Shown: positions 55,549 to 64,000 of the stretch, one piece after another
How the letters are laid out: every line of letters begins with the position of its first letter
How positions within the stretch are numbered: position 1 is the first letter of the stretch
Assembly: GCA_963705125.1 (NCBI GenBank)
Contig: CAVPIY010000006.1
Coordinates: 310,001-374,000 of the forward strand
Reading direction: 5' to 3'
DNA from: UBA5072 sp963705125
GTDB taxonomy: Bacteria > Bacteroidota > Bacteroidia > Bacteroidales > UBA10428
Length of the DNA: 64,000 nt
Program-made: the position numbers and the translations under genes
Notes under the pieces: generated by a model
What the model was told of the DNA's origin: nothing
Database searches by the model: none
Seen by the model: the letters and a program-made list of their open reading frames with translations, nothing else

Positions 55549-58174
55549 ATGGAAATTCCCAGCAGATATAACCCCCGGCATGTTGAAGATAAATGGTACA
55601 GCTATTGGATGGCACGGGGATTTTTCAAATCGGTTCCGGACCACCGCAAGCCTTATACTATTGTTATTCCGCCGCCCAATGTTACCGGCGTGCTGCATAT
55701 GGGCCATATGCTGAACAACACCATCCAGGATATCCTGGTGAGGAGAGCCAGAATGAAGGGTAAGAATGCCTGCTGGGTACCGGGTACCGATCATGCTTCC
55801 ATTGCCACCGAAGCCAGGGTTGTGGCCAAGCTGAAAAGTGAAGGCATTGATAAGAATTTGCTTACCCGGGAGCAATTCCTGGAGCATGCCTGGGAATGGA
55901 AGAATAAACATGGCGGAATTATACTGGAGCAGCTCAAAAAACTCGGGGCTTCATGTGACTGGGACCGGACCCGGTTTACCATGGATGAAGAAATGTCCGA
56001 AAGCGTGATTCGTGTATTTGTCGATTTGTATAATAAAGGCTAGATATACCGGGGTGTACGCATGGTGAACTGGGATCCCCAGGCACGTACTGCTGTTTCA
56101 GATGAAGAGGTCATCTACCGTGAAGTAAAATCAAAACTCTATTATGTGCGATATCTCTTCGAGGACGGGAAGGGTTTTGTAACCATTGCCACCACCCGGC
56201 CTGAGACCATCCTGGGAGATACGGCAGTGTGTGTTAATCCGGCTGACCCACGATATGCCCATCTTGCTGGTAAAAAGGTTGTTGTCCCCATGATCAACCG
56301 GGTGGTTCCGGTAATTCAGGATTCATATGTAGACATGGAGTTTGGCACCGGGTGCCTGAAGATCACTCCTGCGCATGATATAAATGATTATGAGATTGGT
56401 ATTAAATACAATCTGCCCGGCATTGATATTTTCAATGATGATGGCACGCTAAATGAAAAGGCAGAATTATTCATCGGTGTTGACCGTTTCAAAGCACGCG
56501 AATTGGTTGTGAAAAGGCTGGAGGAAGAGGGTGTGCTTGAAAAGACAGAGGATTATATAAACAAGGTGGGATTTTCCGAACGGACCGATGCCGTAATTGA
56601 GCCGAGGCTTTCCATGCAATGGTTCCTGAAAATGAAGGAAATGGCAGACCCGGCGTTGAAGAATGTCATGAATGACAACATCACGCTTTGTCCGCCGAAA
56701 TTCAAAAATACCTATCGCAACTGGATGGAGAATGTCAGGGATTGGTGTATTTCCCGGCAGCTATGGTGGGGTCAGCGGATACCCGCATATTATATTGGCA
56801 ACAGCCATGATTTTGTGGTTGCCCTGAATCCCCAGGAAGCACTGGAAGCAGCCCGCCTGAAAACCGGAAATTCCGCCTTACAGGCCGATGACCTGAAGCA
56901 GGATGAGGATGTGCTGGATACCTGGTTCTCCTCCTGGTTATGGCCAATTTCCGTTTTTGACGGGATCCGTAATCCCGATAATCCGGATATTAAATATTAT
57001 TATCCTACGGATGATCTGATTACTGCCCCGGAAATCCTTTTTTTCTGGGTTGCCCGTATGATCATGGCCGGTTATGAGTACAGAAAGGAAAAACCCTTTA
57101 GAAATATTTATCTCACCGGGATCGTTCGTGATAAAACGGCGCAAGATGTCAAAATCGCTCGGTAATTCACCGGATCCGCTTGAACTGATCGAAAAATACA
57201 GCGCAGATGGTGTACGGGTGGGCATGCTCCTGTGTTCACCAGCCGGAAATGATTTGCTGTTTGATGAGAACCTGCCTGAACAGGGCCGGAATTTCACAAA
57301 TAAAATGTGGAATGCATTCCGGCTTGTAAAGTCATGGGATGTGGACAGAGATGCATTACCCTCCCCGGCTTCACAGATGGCCATGGTCTGGTTCTACGAG
57401 CGGCTGAAACAGGGTATCCGGGATATGGAGGATGCCTTCAGCCAATACAGGATCTCAGAAGCACTCATGATTGCCTATAAACTTTTTTGGGATGAGTTCT
57501 CATCCTGGTATCTTGAGATAGTCAAGCCGGAATACGGGAAATCCATGGATCACCGGACTTACCAAACCACGGTTGAAATTTTCGAGGTTCTCCTGAAAAT
57601 TCTTCATCCCTTTATTCCTTTTATTACAGAGGAGATCTGGCACCTGCTTAAGGAAAGACCCCAGGGATACAGTATCATGTATGAACATAGCCCCTCGGTT
57701 AAACCGATTGATCATGAAAAAGTGAAACTATTTGAACAGGTTAAGGATATTGTGGCTTTTATCCGGAATACCCGGATGGATAAGCAAATATCCAATAAGG
57801 AAAAACTGACTCTGTGGGTCAAACCTGTCAGTTATCACGGCGACTTCAACATGATAATTATTAAGCTGGGCAACCTGGAGGAAATTAAGCTGGTTACTGA
57901 AAAACCAGAAGGTGCTGTCAGCTATATTACGGCATATGCTGAATTCTATATTCCTGTTGGCGATTTGCATGACCACACCGAAGAACTGGCAAAACTGGAA
58001 AAGGAACTGGAATATGTCAGGGGTTTCCTGGATTCAGTAATGGTAAAACTCAACAATGAGAAATTTGTCAGTAACGCACCGCCTAAGGTTATCGGGATTG
58101 AAAACCGCAAGAAAGAGGATGCAGAAACCAGGATCAGGGCTCTCGAGGAGCAGATTGCTTCCATGAAGAAGTGA
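55549..58174 (+). pseudogene. valS: Valyl-tRNA synthetase, in-frame stop and frameshift
   Basis: Class I synthetase charging tRNA-Val, joined length about 875 residues. Motifs: HMGH at residues 50-53 and KMSKSLGNSPDP near 57146. Codon 165 is TAG (56041) in the frame, where homologues have Leu in GLIYRG; reading resumes in the same frame at ATA TAC CGG. A second break lies near 57137-57142: frame 1 gives RDKTAQD, the other frame RRKMSKS, and a two-base deletion from ACGGGCCGC would restore RDKTGRKMSKS. The editing domain (TRPETILGDT) and the C-terminal coiled coil are intact. As valS is essential, consensus errors are much more likely than true loss. Confidence 0.9.
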
Positions 58175-58314
58175 CAAGGGACGAGGGACAGGGGACAAGT
58201 GTGTCTTGGGCAAGAGTGGAGTTTAAGTACCGGATAATTCATGCTGGTTAGACACACTCTAACTCTTGCTCAAATCCCGCTTGTTCCTCGTCCCTGGTCC
58301 CTCGTCCCTACTTC
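58174..58314. repeat. Inverted heptamer arrays between convergent valS and pdxH
   Basis: Left arm: ACAAGGG, ACGAGGG, ACAGGGG, ACAAGTG (58174-58201), starting in the valS stop region (AAGTGAC). Right arm: CTTGTTC, CTCGTCC, CTGGTCC, CTCGTCC, CTACTTC (58280-58314), reaching the pdxH stop. The arms are near-complementary, and CTTGGGCAAGAGTGGAGT near 58206 pairs imperfectly with the AACTCTTGCTCAAAT region near 58261. Confidence 0.85.
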
Positions 58315-58951
58315 AAGGAGCCAGCCTGTAAATCTCCCACATACTCCCGTTCAGCGTATATTCAAACCGATCATGCAACCGGTTCTCCCGGCCCTGCCAA
58401 AACTCAATCAGGTCAGGCAGCAACTTGTATCCGCCCCAGTTCTCGGGGCGTTCGAGAGTCCTGGTTTTAAATAACCGCAGATAGTCTTTCTGAAGGTTAT
58501 CAAGATATTCCCGGTTTGGTACCCTTCGGCTCTGTGGAGAAACCCAGGCCCCTATTTTGTTTCCCTCGGGCCGGGATTGAAAATATTCATCCGACACATG
58601 AGGCAGAGTTCTTGAAATTCTTCCCTCAATCCGCACCTGTCTTTCCAGTTGAGGCCAGAAAAACAGCAGGGACCCCTGGGGATTTTCCGCGATCTGGACT
58701 CCTTTCCTGCTTTCATAGTTGGTAAAAAAAGTGAATCCGTCATGATCCAGGTCTTTAAGCAGAACTACACGGGATGAAGGTTTCCTGTTTTCACCTGATG
58801 TTGAAAGAATCATTGCCGTGGGTTCCGGGACACCGGCGCGGATAGCATCATTGAGCCAGTACTTGAATTGAACAATCGGGTTGTTTTGGAGATTGTCAAT
58901 ATCAAGCTGGCTGTGAGAATATTCTTTTCTGATTTCCTGCAATTCAGTCAT
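58313..58951 (-). CDS. pdxH: Pyridoxamine 5'-phosphate oxidase
   Basis: 212 residues from the ATG at 58951 (MTELQEIRKEYSHSQLD); a GTG nine codons upstream is also open. FMN enzyme that oxidises pyridoxamine or pyridoxine 5'-phosphate to PLP, usual length 210-220. Family blocks are SSRVVLLKDLDHDGFTFFTNYESRKG, the ERQVRIEGR segment and the C-terminal ENRLHDRFEY. It ends the minus-strand set DUF4783-nadC-YihY-pdxH, with the YihY stop close upstream, so all four may be one transcript. Confidence 0.93.
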   Translation of the reverse strand: MTELQEIRKEYSHSQLDIDNLQNNPIVQFKYWLNDAIRAGVPEPTAMILSTSGENRKPSSRVVLLKDLDHDGFTFFTNYESRKGVQIAENPQGSLLFFWPQLERQVRIEGRISRTLPHVSDEYFQSRPEGNKIGAWVSPQSRRVPNREYLDNLQKDYLRLFKTRTLERPENWGGYKLLPDLIEFWQGRENRLHDRFEYTLNGSMWEIYRLAP

Positions 58952-58979
58952 CTCAAAAGGTTTAAACCCATATAACACC

Positions 58980-59918
58980 TCAGATGGTCATTGGTTCAGA
59001 TTTCCTGAACCGGGCATTCTTGATGCTTGCATTGAGTTCAAAACCCGACAGCAGCGCAATGGCATTGAAATTCATCCAGAGCATGACAGCGATTAGTGTA
59101 CCAATGGATCCGTATAATCTGTTAAATGGCGCGAAATGATTGACAAAATATGAAAAACCAATTGATGTCATGATCGATAAAAGGGTGGCCAGGATGGAGC
59201 CGGGGGTGAAAAATCTCCACCTGGTTTTTCTGGCCGGTGCCAGAAAGTAAAGAAAAGAAATAGCCAGAATAGTCAATACAATAATAACAATCCATTTGCC
59301 CAACTGCAGCAGGAAATAAGTGGTATATGCCATGATCAACCTGTTTGCATACAAGTACTTTATACCTAAACTACTGAAAAAAAGCAATATAGCAGCAAGG
59401 GTAACCAGAATAAAAAGAATGACGAAAAGTCCCAGTGAAATCAGTCTTCGCTCAATCCAGGGACGGGTTTCCATGGTATGGTATGTTACATTAAAGGCTT
59501 CGATGATGCCGTTGATCCCTTTTTGTACAAAGAATAAAGTTACCAGGAAGCCGAATATCTGTAAACCATGATGCACATGAAAAAGCTCCTGAATTTGTGA
59601 CTCGAGGACAATGTAGGAGTTTTCAGGTATAACATCAATGAGGATTTCCATGAGCCCCTGTTGAAAGTTACGTATGGGGAGATAAGGTATCAGCCCCAGC
59701 AGGAAAATGATGGCGGGCCCCAGGGCAAGGAGGAAATGAAAGGCAATTGAGGTTGCCCTGGTGTTGAGAGAGCCTTTTAACAGGCCCCGGATAAAGAGCG
59801 TGACCACTTCGTAAACGGTAAGTCCTCGGGTCCCGGGAAATTTGATGTGCCGGCTCCAACTGCGCAGTTTATGAATCTGGGAATTAAAAATTTTATAGGT
59901 ATGTGTGATTTGGTCCAA
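58980..59918 (-). CDS. YihY/BrkB-family membrane protein
   Basis: 312-residue protein with about six predicted helices and the family features FHFLLALGPAIIFLLGLIPYL and NFNAIALLSGFELNA. The family was once misnamed ribonuclease BN; members are thought to be membrane transport or envelope proteins, and no activity is established. It overlaps the upstream nadC gene by 26 nt, so translational coupling is likely. The C-terminus is short and basic (KNARFRKSEPMTI). Confidence 0.9.
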   Translation of the reverse strand: MDQITHTYKIFNSQIHKLRSWSRHIKFPGTRGLTVYEVVTLFIRGLLKGSLNTRATSIAFHFLLALGPAIIFLLGLIPYLPIRNFQQGLMEILIDVIPENSYIVLESQIQELFHVHHGLQIFGFLVTLFFVQKGINGIIEAFNVTYHTMETRPWIERRLISLGLFVILFILVTLAAILLFFSSLGIKYLYANRLIMAYTTYFLLQLGKWIVIIVLTILAISFLYFLAPARKTRWRFFTPGSILATLLSIMTSIGFSYFVNHFAPFNRLYGSIGTLIAVMLWMNFNAIALLSGFELNASIKNARFRKSEPMTI

Positions 59919-60777
59919 ATTCGTCTGTCTTGTAATTTAAGGCTTTCAGGCTGAGATCGAGACTTTTGATCTGGTGTGTCAGGGCTCCCACAGATATGAA
60001 ATCTACACCACATTCTGCATAAGATCTGATATTCTCAAAAGTGATTCCACCGGAAGACTCAGTCTCAAAGCGTCCATTGATCAGTTTAACAGCCTTACGG
60101 GTATCCGGAATACTAAAATTATCAAGCATGATGCGCCTTACACCTCCGATTCCAAGTATGGTGCAGACATCATCGAGGTTACGGGCTTCAATCTCAATAT
60201 CCAGTTTTTTTCCGGTACGTTCCATGTATTCCTTCACCCGGTTGACAGCCTGTACAATACCGCCAGAGAAATCAATATGGTTATCCTTAATAAGGATCAT
60301 ATCAAACAAACCAAAACGGTGATTTTCCCCACCCCCGCTTTTAACAGCTGCCTTCTCCAGCAATCGCATACCCGGAGTTGTTTTCCGGGTATCCAGAATC
60401 CTGGTTTTCAGTCCGTGCAGCTGACCAATATAACGGTTAGTGGTGGTTGCAATTCCGCTCATCCGCTGCATGATATTGAGAACCAATCTTTCAGCCTTTA
60501 AAAGGGCCAGAATTTTACCTTCCACCACAAAAGCGATATCGGGGGGACCTACAACATCGCCGTCCTGTTTATAAACTTCTGCCTTTACGTCCGGGTCTAA
60601 CCTGGTAAAGATCCTTACTGCCACATCCACGCCGGCCAGGATACCTTTTTCCTTTACCAGTAACTGTGCTTTGCCGATTGCATCAGGGGGTATGCAGGCT
60701 CTTGAAGTATGGTCACCGTCACCAATGTCTTCTTTCAGCGCATTTTCGATGAAATCGTCGAAATAGTTATTCCGCAT
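59893..60777 (-). CDS. nadC: Nicotinate-nucleotide pyrophosphorylase (quinolinate PRTase)
   Basis: 294 residues, the usual length. It converts quinolinate and PRPP to nicotinate mononucleotide in de novo NAD synthesis. Motifs are DHTSRACIPPD, the active-site RLVLNIMQRMSGIATTT, DTRKTTPGMRLLEKAA, VKSGGGENHRFGLFDMILIKDNHI and the C-terminal GGITFENIRSYAECGVDFISVG. It overlaps the DUF4783 gene by 11 nt upstream and YihY by 26 nt downstream. No nadA or nadB gene is in the window. Confidence 0.95.
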   Translation of the reverse strand: MRNNYFDDFIENALKEDIGDGDHTSRACIPPDAIGKAQLLVKEKGILAGVDVAVRIFTRLDPDVKAEVYKQDGDVVGPPDIAFVVEGKILALLKAERLVLNIMQRMSGIATTTNRYIGQLHGLKTRILDTRKTTPGMRLLEKAAVKSGGGENHRFGLFDMILIKDNHIDFSGGIVQAVNRVKEYMERTGKKLDIEIEARNLDDVCTILGIGGVRRIMLDNFSIPDTRKAVKLINGRFETESSGGITFENIRSYAECGVDFISVGALTHQIKSLDLSLKALNYKTDEFGPNHTYL

Positions 60778-61198
60778 TTCCTACTTCAAATCGGAGTTGA
60801 TGTATGTATGGTTTGCTGTCTTTTTCCTTAATAAGCAAGGTAACCCTGAAATTTCCGTCGGAAGTGGTTAAATTGCCAATAGCATATTGTGATCCTTCTT
60901 TTCCGCCCTTGTGCAAAATTACAAAACTGCTTGGCACGTGTTTTGCAAAGAAATCCTTAACGATTAATTCAGCCTGCTGCTTGCTGTATATATCTTCTTT
61001 ATCGAGAATTGCCAGTTCAATGCTGGAGTTAAAATAACCGGATAACACGGGGGTATTGCCGGTTCGCAATGCGTCAATCAGGGCTTGCGGAATATCACCC
61101 GGTCCCAGGTTAATGCACTTTCCCTGCATGGGAGACAGGAAGAAAAGTAAGGTGAGTGAAAGAATGAAACTGTTGATCTTCAGCTTAGTATTAATCAT
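60767..61198 (-). CDS. DUF4783 secreted protein
   Basis: 143 residues from the ATG at 61198 (MINTKLKINSFILSL), which gives a signal peptide with SPMQGKC at its end; a longer reading starts at 61249. The DUF4783 features are LGPGDIPQALIDALRTGNTPVLSGYF and the final IHQLRFEVGNAE. It is a small NTF2-like Bacteroidetes protein of unknown function that usually adjoins nadC, as here. Divergent from rlmH. Confidence 0.83.
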   Translation of the reverse strand: MINTKLKINSFILSLTLLFFLSPMQGKCINLGPGDIPQALIDALRTGNTPVLSGYFNSSIELAILDKEDIYSKQQAELIVKDFFAKHVPSSFVILHKGGKEGSQYAIGNLTTSDGNFRVTLLIKEKDSKPYIHQLRFEVGNAE

Positions 61199-61348
61199 AC
61201 TTCTATTCAGATAATGCGTATTTTTAATCCGGTATAAAACAGTATGCATGACAAATTTAGTTATTTAATTCAATTAACATGACCTTCAAATTCCTTGCCA
61301 ACTATTCCATCTATTGATTTCTGTTTTGTAAATTGCGGTATTTACCAT

Positions 61349-61822
61349 ATGAAGATTGTGGTTTTGAATATTGGTCGAAACAGCGAACCTTACCTGAGAG
61401 AGGGAATAGCCCTGTATGAAAAGAGAATCCGTCATTATGTTCCCTTTGATATGGTTTATTTACCTGAACCAAAGCAGATTAAAAACCAACCTGAAAACAA
61501 GCACAAGGACAATGAAGGCAGGATCTTCCTGTCAGCACTGGATCAGATCGATCACCCGGTTCTGCTTGATGAGCGGGGCAGGCAAATGAGTTCACTCGGT
61601 TTTTCAAATTACTTGCAGCAGGCCATGAATAAGGGAACCCGAACTTTGGGATTTATCATCGGCGGACCATATGGCTTTTCTGAAGCGGTCTGTCAGGCGG
61701 TACCCGACAGGATATCCATATCCGGGATGACATTTCCGCATCAACTCATCAGGTTGATTTTTCTCGAGCAGCTTTACAGGGGATTAACCATTATCAGGGG
61801 AGAGCCCTATCATCATGGCTGA
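61349..61822 (+). CDS. rlmH: 23S rRNA (pseudouridine-1915-N3) methyltransferase RlmH
   Basis: 157 residues from the ATG at 61349 (MKIVVLNIGRNSEPYL), matching the usual length of about 155; an in-frame upstream ATG at 61295 adds 18 unconserved residues. SPOUT-knot enzyme: the SAM-binding knot is LGFIIGGPYGFSEAV and the C-terminal part is GMTFPHQLIRLIFLEQLYRGLTI with the terminal RGEPYHHG. It methylates pseudouridine 1915 in 23S helix 69 on the assembled 70S ribosome. Confidence 0.95.
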   Translation: MKIVVLNIGRNSEPYLREGIALYEKRIRHYVPFDMVYLPEPKQIKNQPENKHKDNEGRIFLSALDQIDHPVLLDERGRQMSSLGFSNYLQQAMNKGTRTLGFIIGGPYGFSEAVCQAVPDRISISGMTFPHQLIRLIFLEQLYRGLTIIRGEPYHHG

Positions 61823-61855
61823 AATGGTATTATCTTTATTCCTGGAGGGATCCAT

Positions 61856-64000
61856 ATGAACATGATCAGAACCTTATTCATTTTCCTGGCTCTTTTAGCA
61901 CTTACCCTTGGCACTGACTACTTTCTGGATAATGTCCATTACCGGGATGCTGACCACAGGCGACTGCAAAAGGAAATTGACAGGAAATTCAGGCTTGCTG
62001 ACAAAATGCAGGCAAGGCTGCAGGCCAATAACTGGCAGTTGAATACGGATGTTCCGGCTGAAAGAGGGATTATCTTGCTGGCGTATTGCCAGGACAGTCT
62101 TATTTACTGGTCGGAAAACAGCATTACCTTAATTCCTTTCAATAAGGAAACCGAAGAGGAAATGCGGTTTGAGTTTATTTCCAATGGCTGGTATGTGATT
62201 AAATCATTTCATACTGATTCCATCCGTTCATACGCGCTCATCCTGGTCAAAACCCAGTATCCCTATGAAAATACTTTTCTTGTCAGCAGCTTCCACCCTG
62301 ACCTGAAACTGCCGAGATCAGCAGAACTGCTGACGGAAGCCCAGCCGGGATCTTTTGCTATCCACGACTGGGAAGGTATTTACCTCTTCTCAGTCAGATT
62401 CTCAAATAATGAACTCAGGTTTCTGAAGCTGGAGCGATACCTTACACCCATCATGTATCTTCTGACGTTACTCAGTTTACTGGTGTTACTCCGGGTAGTC
62501 CTGATGAAAATATCAAATCGCAGAATGAAAAATGCCATATTATTGGGTTATACGCTTCTCTTTGCGGTTTTCAGGTTCATTCAGTACAGGTTTCATATTC
62601 CGGGAGATTTATACATCCTGGAGGCTTTCGGCCCACTTCCCTTTGCGAAGTCAGCCTGGTTGCCTTCCCTGGGAGATGTTTTCCTTAACACGGTGATCAT
62701 CCTTTTTCTAATTGTCCAGTTTAATCGTGATTATACTTTCCCGGCTTCTGTGGTTTCGCGGAAAAGCAATAAACATTCCATTTTTGTCATTCTGATGATC
62801 ATTGTACTCACTGGTTTCTATTTATACACGCACCTCATTCTTTCCAATCTTATTCTGCATTCCACCATCAATTTTGAAATCTTCAAGGTGGCCACTATAA
62901 ACACGTATTCATTTATCGGATTGCTCATCATAGCCATGCATTTTGCAGCACTTCTGCTGCTGACCAATAAAATGCTCTCTGTTTGCAATGACAATTGCAA
63001 ATTTGACAGGCTTATATTGCTGTTTGTCATTATTAATGCCTTAATATTCTTCCTTTTGTTTTTTTTCGATTACGGATTTGACTTCGGATCGCACCTGGCC
63101 TTTCTTCTGTTGTTCTCTGCTTTGGCCATTATGCGATACCGCCGAATTTACCTGGGAGGTTATGCACCACTGGCATTTATGGTCATGTTTTTTTCAGTGT
63201 ATGCCGTGTATTTCGTTACCTATTATTCGCGTCAGAGAACCATGGAAAACATGCGGGTCATGGCTGAAAATCTGGCCGCCCAGCACGATCCGGTGGCTGA
63301 ATACCTGCTTGAGGATATCAGTAACCGGCTGCACGAAGATGAAACACTATCCAGATACCTATTTAACCTGAATGTGCCCAGTGATCAGATATTTAATCAC
63401 CTGCAAAGCAAATACTTCAACGGATTCTGGGGCAAATATAAACTTCGGTTTGCAGACTGTCATCCCAATACGGATATTATCATTACGGATGAAAGCCCCT
63501 TTCAGCAACAACAAAATTGTTATGATTTTTATCAGGGCATGCTGGAAGGTGGCAGTATGAAACTGCCACGGTCTGATTTTTATTTCAGGGATGTTCAGAA
63601 CGGGCGCATCAATTATCTGGGTTGGATTGTCTTTTCAAATCCGAAAACGAAAAGTGAAATTACCCTTTTTCTCGAGCTGGAGTCAAGGTTAATTGCAGAA
63701 GAGCTGGGCTACCCGGAATTGCTCCTCGATAAAAAATACCAGAAGAACAAATTGCTCGAGGAATATTCCTATGCCAAATATTACAAGAACCAGTTATTGG
63801 CCCAGTCCGGTGCCTTCCAGTACTCCCTGAACCTGAACACATACAAGAACAGGGCAAACCGGTTCGATGGTTTTAATCACCTGATCTATTATATAAATAA
63901 GGACAGTGTGGTCATGGTGAGTCTGCCAACAACCAGTTTCTTTGATAAACTGGTGTCTTTTTCCTATATTTTCCTGTTGTTCTATCTTATCCTGCTCCTG
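61856..64000 (+). CDS. Large membrane sensor protein, probable histidine kinase (5' part)
   Basis: Open from ATG 61856 to the window end: 715 codons without a stop, so the gene is cut. A GGAGG at 61844-61848 lies 7 nt before the ATG, a rare clear Shine-Dalgarno for this window. The first helix (about residues 4-20) is followed by a periplasmic domain (about 20-200), seven or so helices (about 205-470), a second extracytoplasmic domain (about 475-695) and another helix at the end. Bacteroidetes have sensor histidine kinases of over 1000 residues with this topology, often beside rlmH; the kinase domains would lie beyond the window and are not seen. It is 33 nt after rlmH. Confidence 0.6.
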   Translation, partial: MNMIRTLFIFLALLALTLGTDYFLDNVHYRDADHRRLQKEIDRKFRLADKMQARLQANNWQLNTDVPAERGIILLAYCQDSLIYWSENSITLIPFNKETEEEMRFEFISNGWYVIKSFHTDSIRSYALILVKTQYPYENTFLVSSFHPDLKLPRSAELLTEAQPGSFAIHDWEGIYLFSVRFSNNELRFLKLERYLTPIMYLLTLLSLLVLLRVVLMKISNRRMKNAILLGYTLLFAVFRFIQYRFHIPGDLYILEAFGPLPFAKSAWLPSLGDVFLNTVIILFLIVQFNRDYTFPASVVSRKSNKHSIFVILMIIVLTGFYLYTHLILSNLILHSTINFEIFKVATINTYSFIGLLIIAMHFAALLLLTNKMLSVCNDNCKFDRLILLFVIINALIFFLLFFFDYGFDFGSHLAFLLLFSALAIMRYRRIYLGGYAPLAFMVMFFSVYAVYFVTYYSRQRTMENMRVMAENLAAQHDPVAEYLLEDISNRLHEDETLSRYLFNLNVPSDQIFNHLQSKYFNGFWGKYKLRFADCHPNTDIIITDESPFQQQQNCYDFYQGMLEGGSMKLPRSDFYFRDVQNGRINYLGWIVFSNPKTKSEITLFLELESRLIAEELGYPELLLDKKYQKNKLLEEYSYAKYYKNQLLAQSGAFQYSLNLNTYKNRANRFDGFNHLIYYINKDSVVMVSLPTTSFFDKLVSFSYIFLLFYLILLL

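Noticed and set aside
57137..57150. Programmed frameshift in valS
   Set aside because: No slippery heptamer or following pseudoknot was seen, and restoring two bases in GGG/CC runs gives the family motif exactly.

Overview
The window is a piece of a Bacteroidota (Bacteroidetes) chromosome, most likely Bacteroidales-like. The evidence is a SusC/SusD pair, C-terminal type 9 secretion (T9SS) sorting domains, a porin of the Bacteroidetes Porin_10 type, TAnnTTTG-type -7 promoter elements ahead of the rRNA operon, few Shine-Dalgarno sequences, and 16S/23S genes with Bacteroidetes-like sequence. No phage, insertion sequence or CRISPR array was found.

Layout. 0-9.7 kb: a PlsC-like acyltransferase, a small membrane protein, a secreted coiled-coil protein, a complete tripartite RND efflux operon (adaptor, pump, TolC-like channel) and a PiT phosphate transporter. 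9.8-14.8 kb: mfd and an aspartate kinase. 14.8-25.7 kb: a minus-strand cluster with a five-repeat T9SS protein, SusC, SusD, a T9SS metallophosphoesterase, a Gfo/Idh/MocA oxidoreductase and a ThuA-like protein; I read it as a nutrient-uptake locus built around a phosphoesterase. 25.9-36.2 kb: an outer-membrane barrel, an acyl-ligase/ACP/acyltransferase fusion, a second aspartate kinase, a GldN-like lipoprotein, a class I amidotransferase, a 7TM histidine kinase, dihydroorotase and a dolichol-P-mannose synthase-like glycosyltransferase. 36.3-42.3 kb: one complete rrn operon (tandem promoters, boxA elements, 16S, tRNA-Ile, four defective tRNA-Ala-like units, tRNA-Ala, 23S, 5S, terminator). 42.3-58.2 kb: porin, MltF, NUDIX, FtsX/LolC-type permease, DUF1343, S33 hydrolase, an ECF sigma/anti-sigma pair, MBL hydrolase, aminotransferase, DUF1573 lipoprotein and valS. 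58.3-64 kb: pdxH, YihY, nadC, DUF4783, rlmH and the 5' part of a large membrane sensor protein that runs off the window.

Three things stand out. First, the 16S-23S spacer holds four tandem tRNA-Ala-derived units whose anticodon arm is replaced by a CCCGAC/GTCGGG hairpin with a different loop in each copy; related CCCGA hairpins sit in two 23S helices and just before 5S. Second, intergenic regions repeatedly carry arrays of degenerate 7-nt repeats, often as inverted arms between convergent genes and starting on the stop codons. Third, the SusCD locus encodes a secreted protein with five DWIGIY repeats, each with a conserved Cys-Cys pair, beside a phosphoesterase carrying two related repeats without the Cys pair.

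Between 44.4 and 57.2 kb five genes, including essential valS, carry frameshifts or a stop, while the rest of the window is clean. Many of these lesions sit at homopolymers, so consensus errors are the leading explanation.
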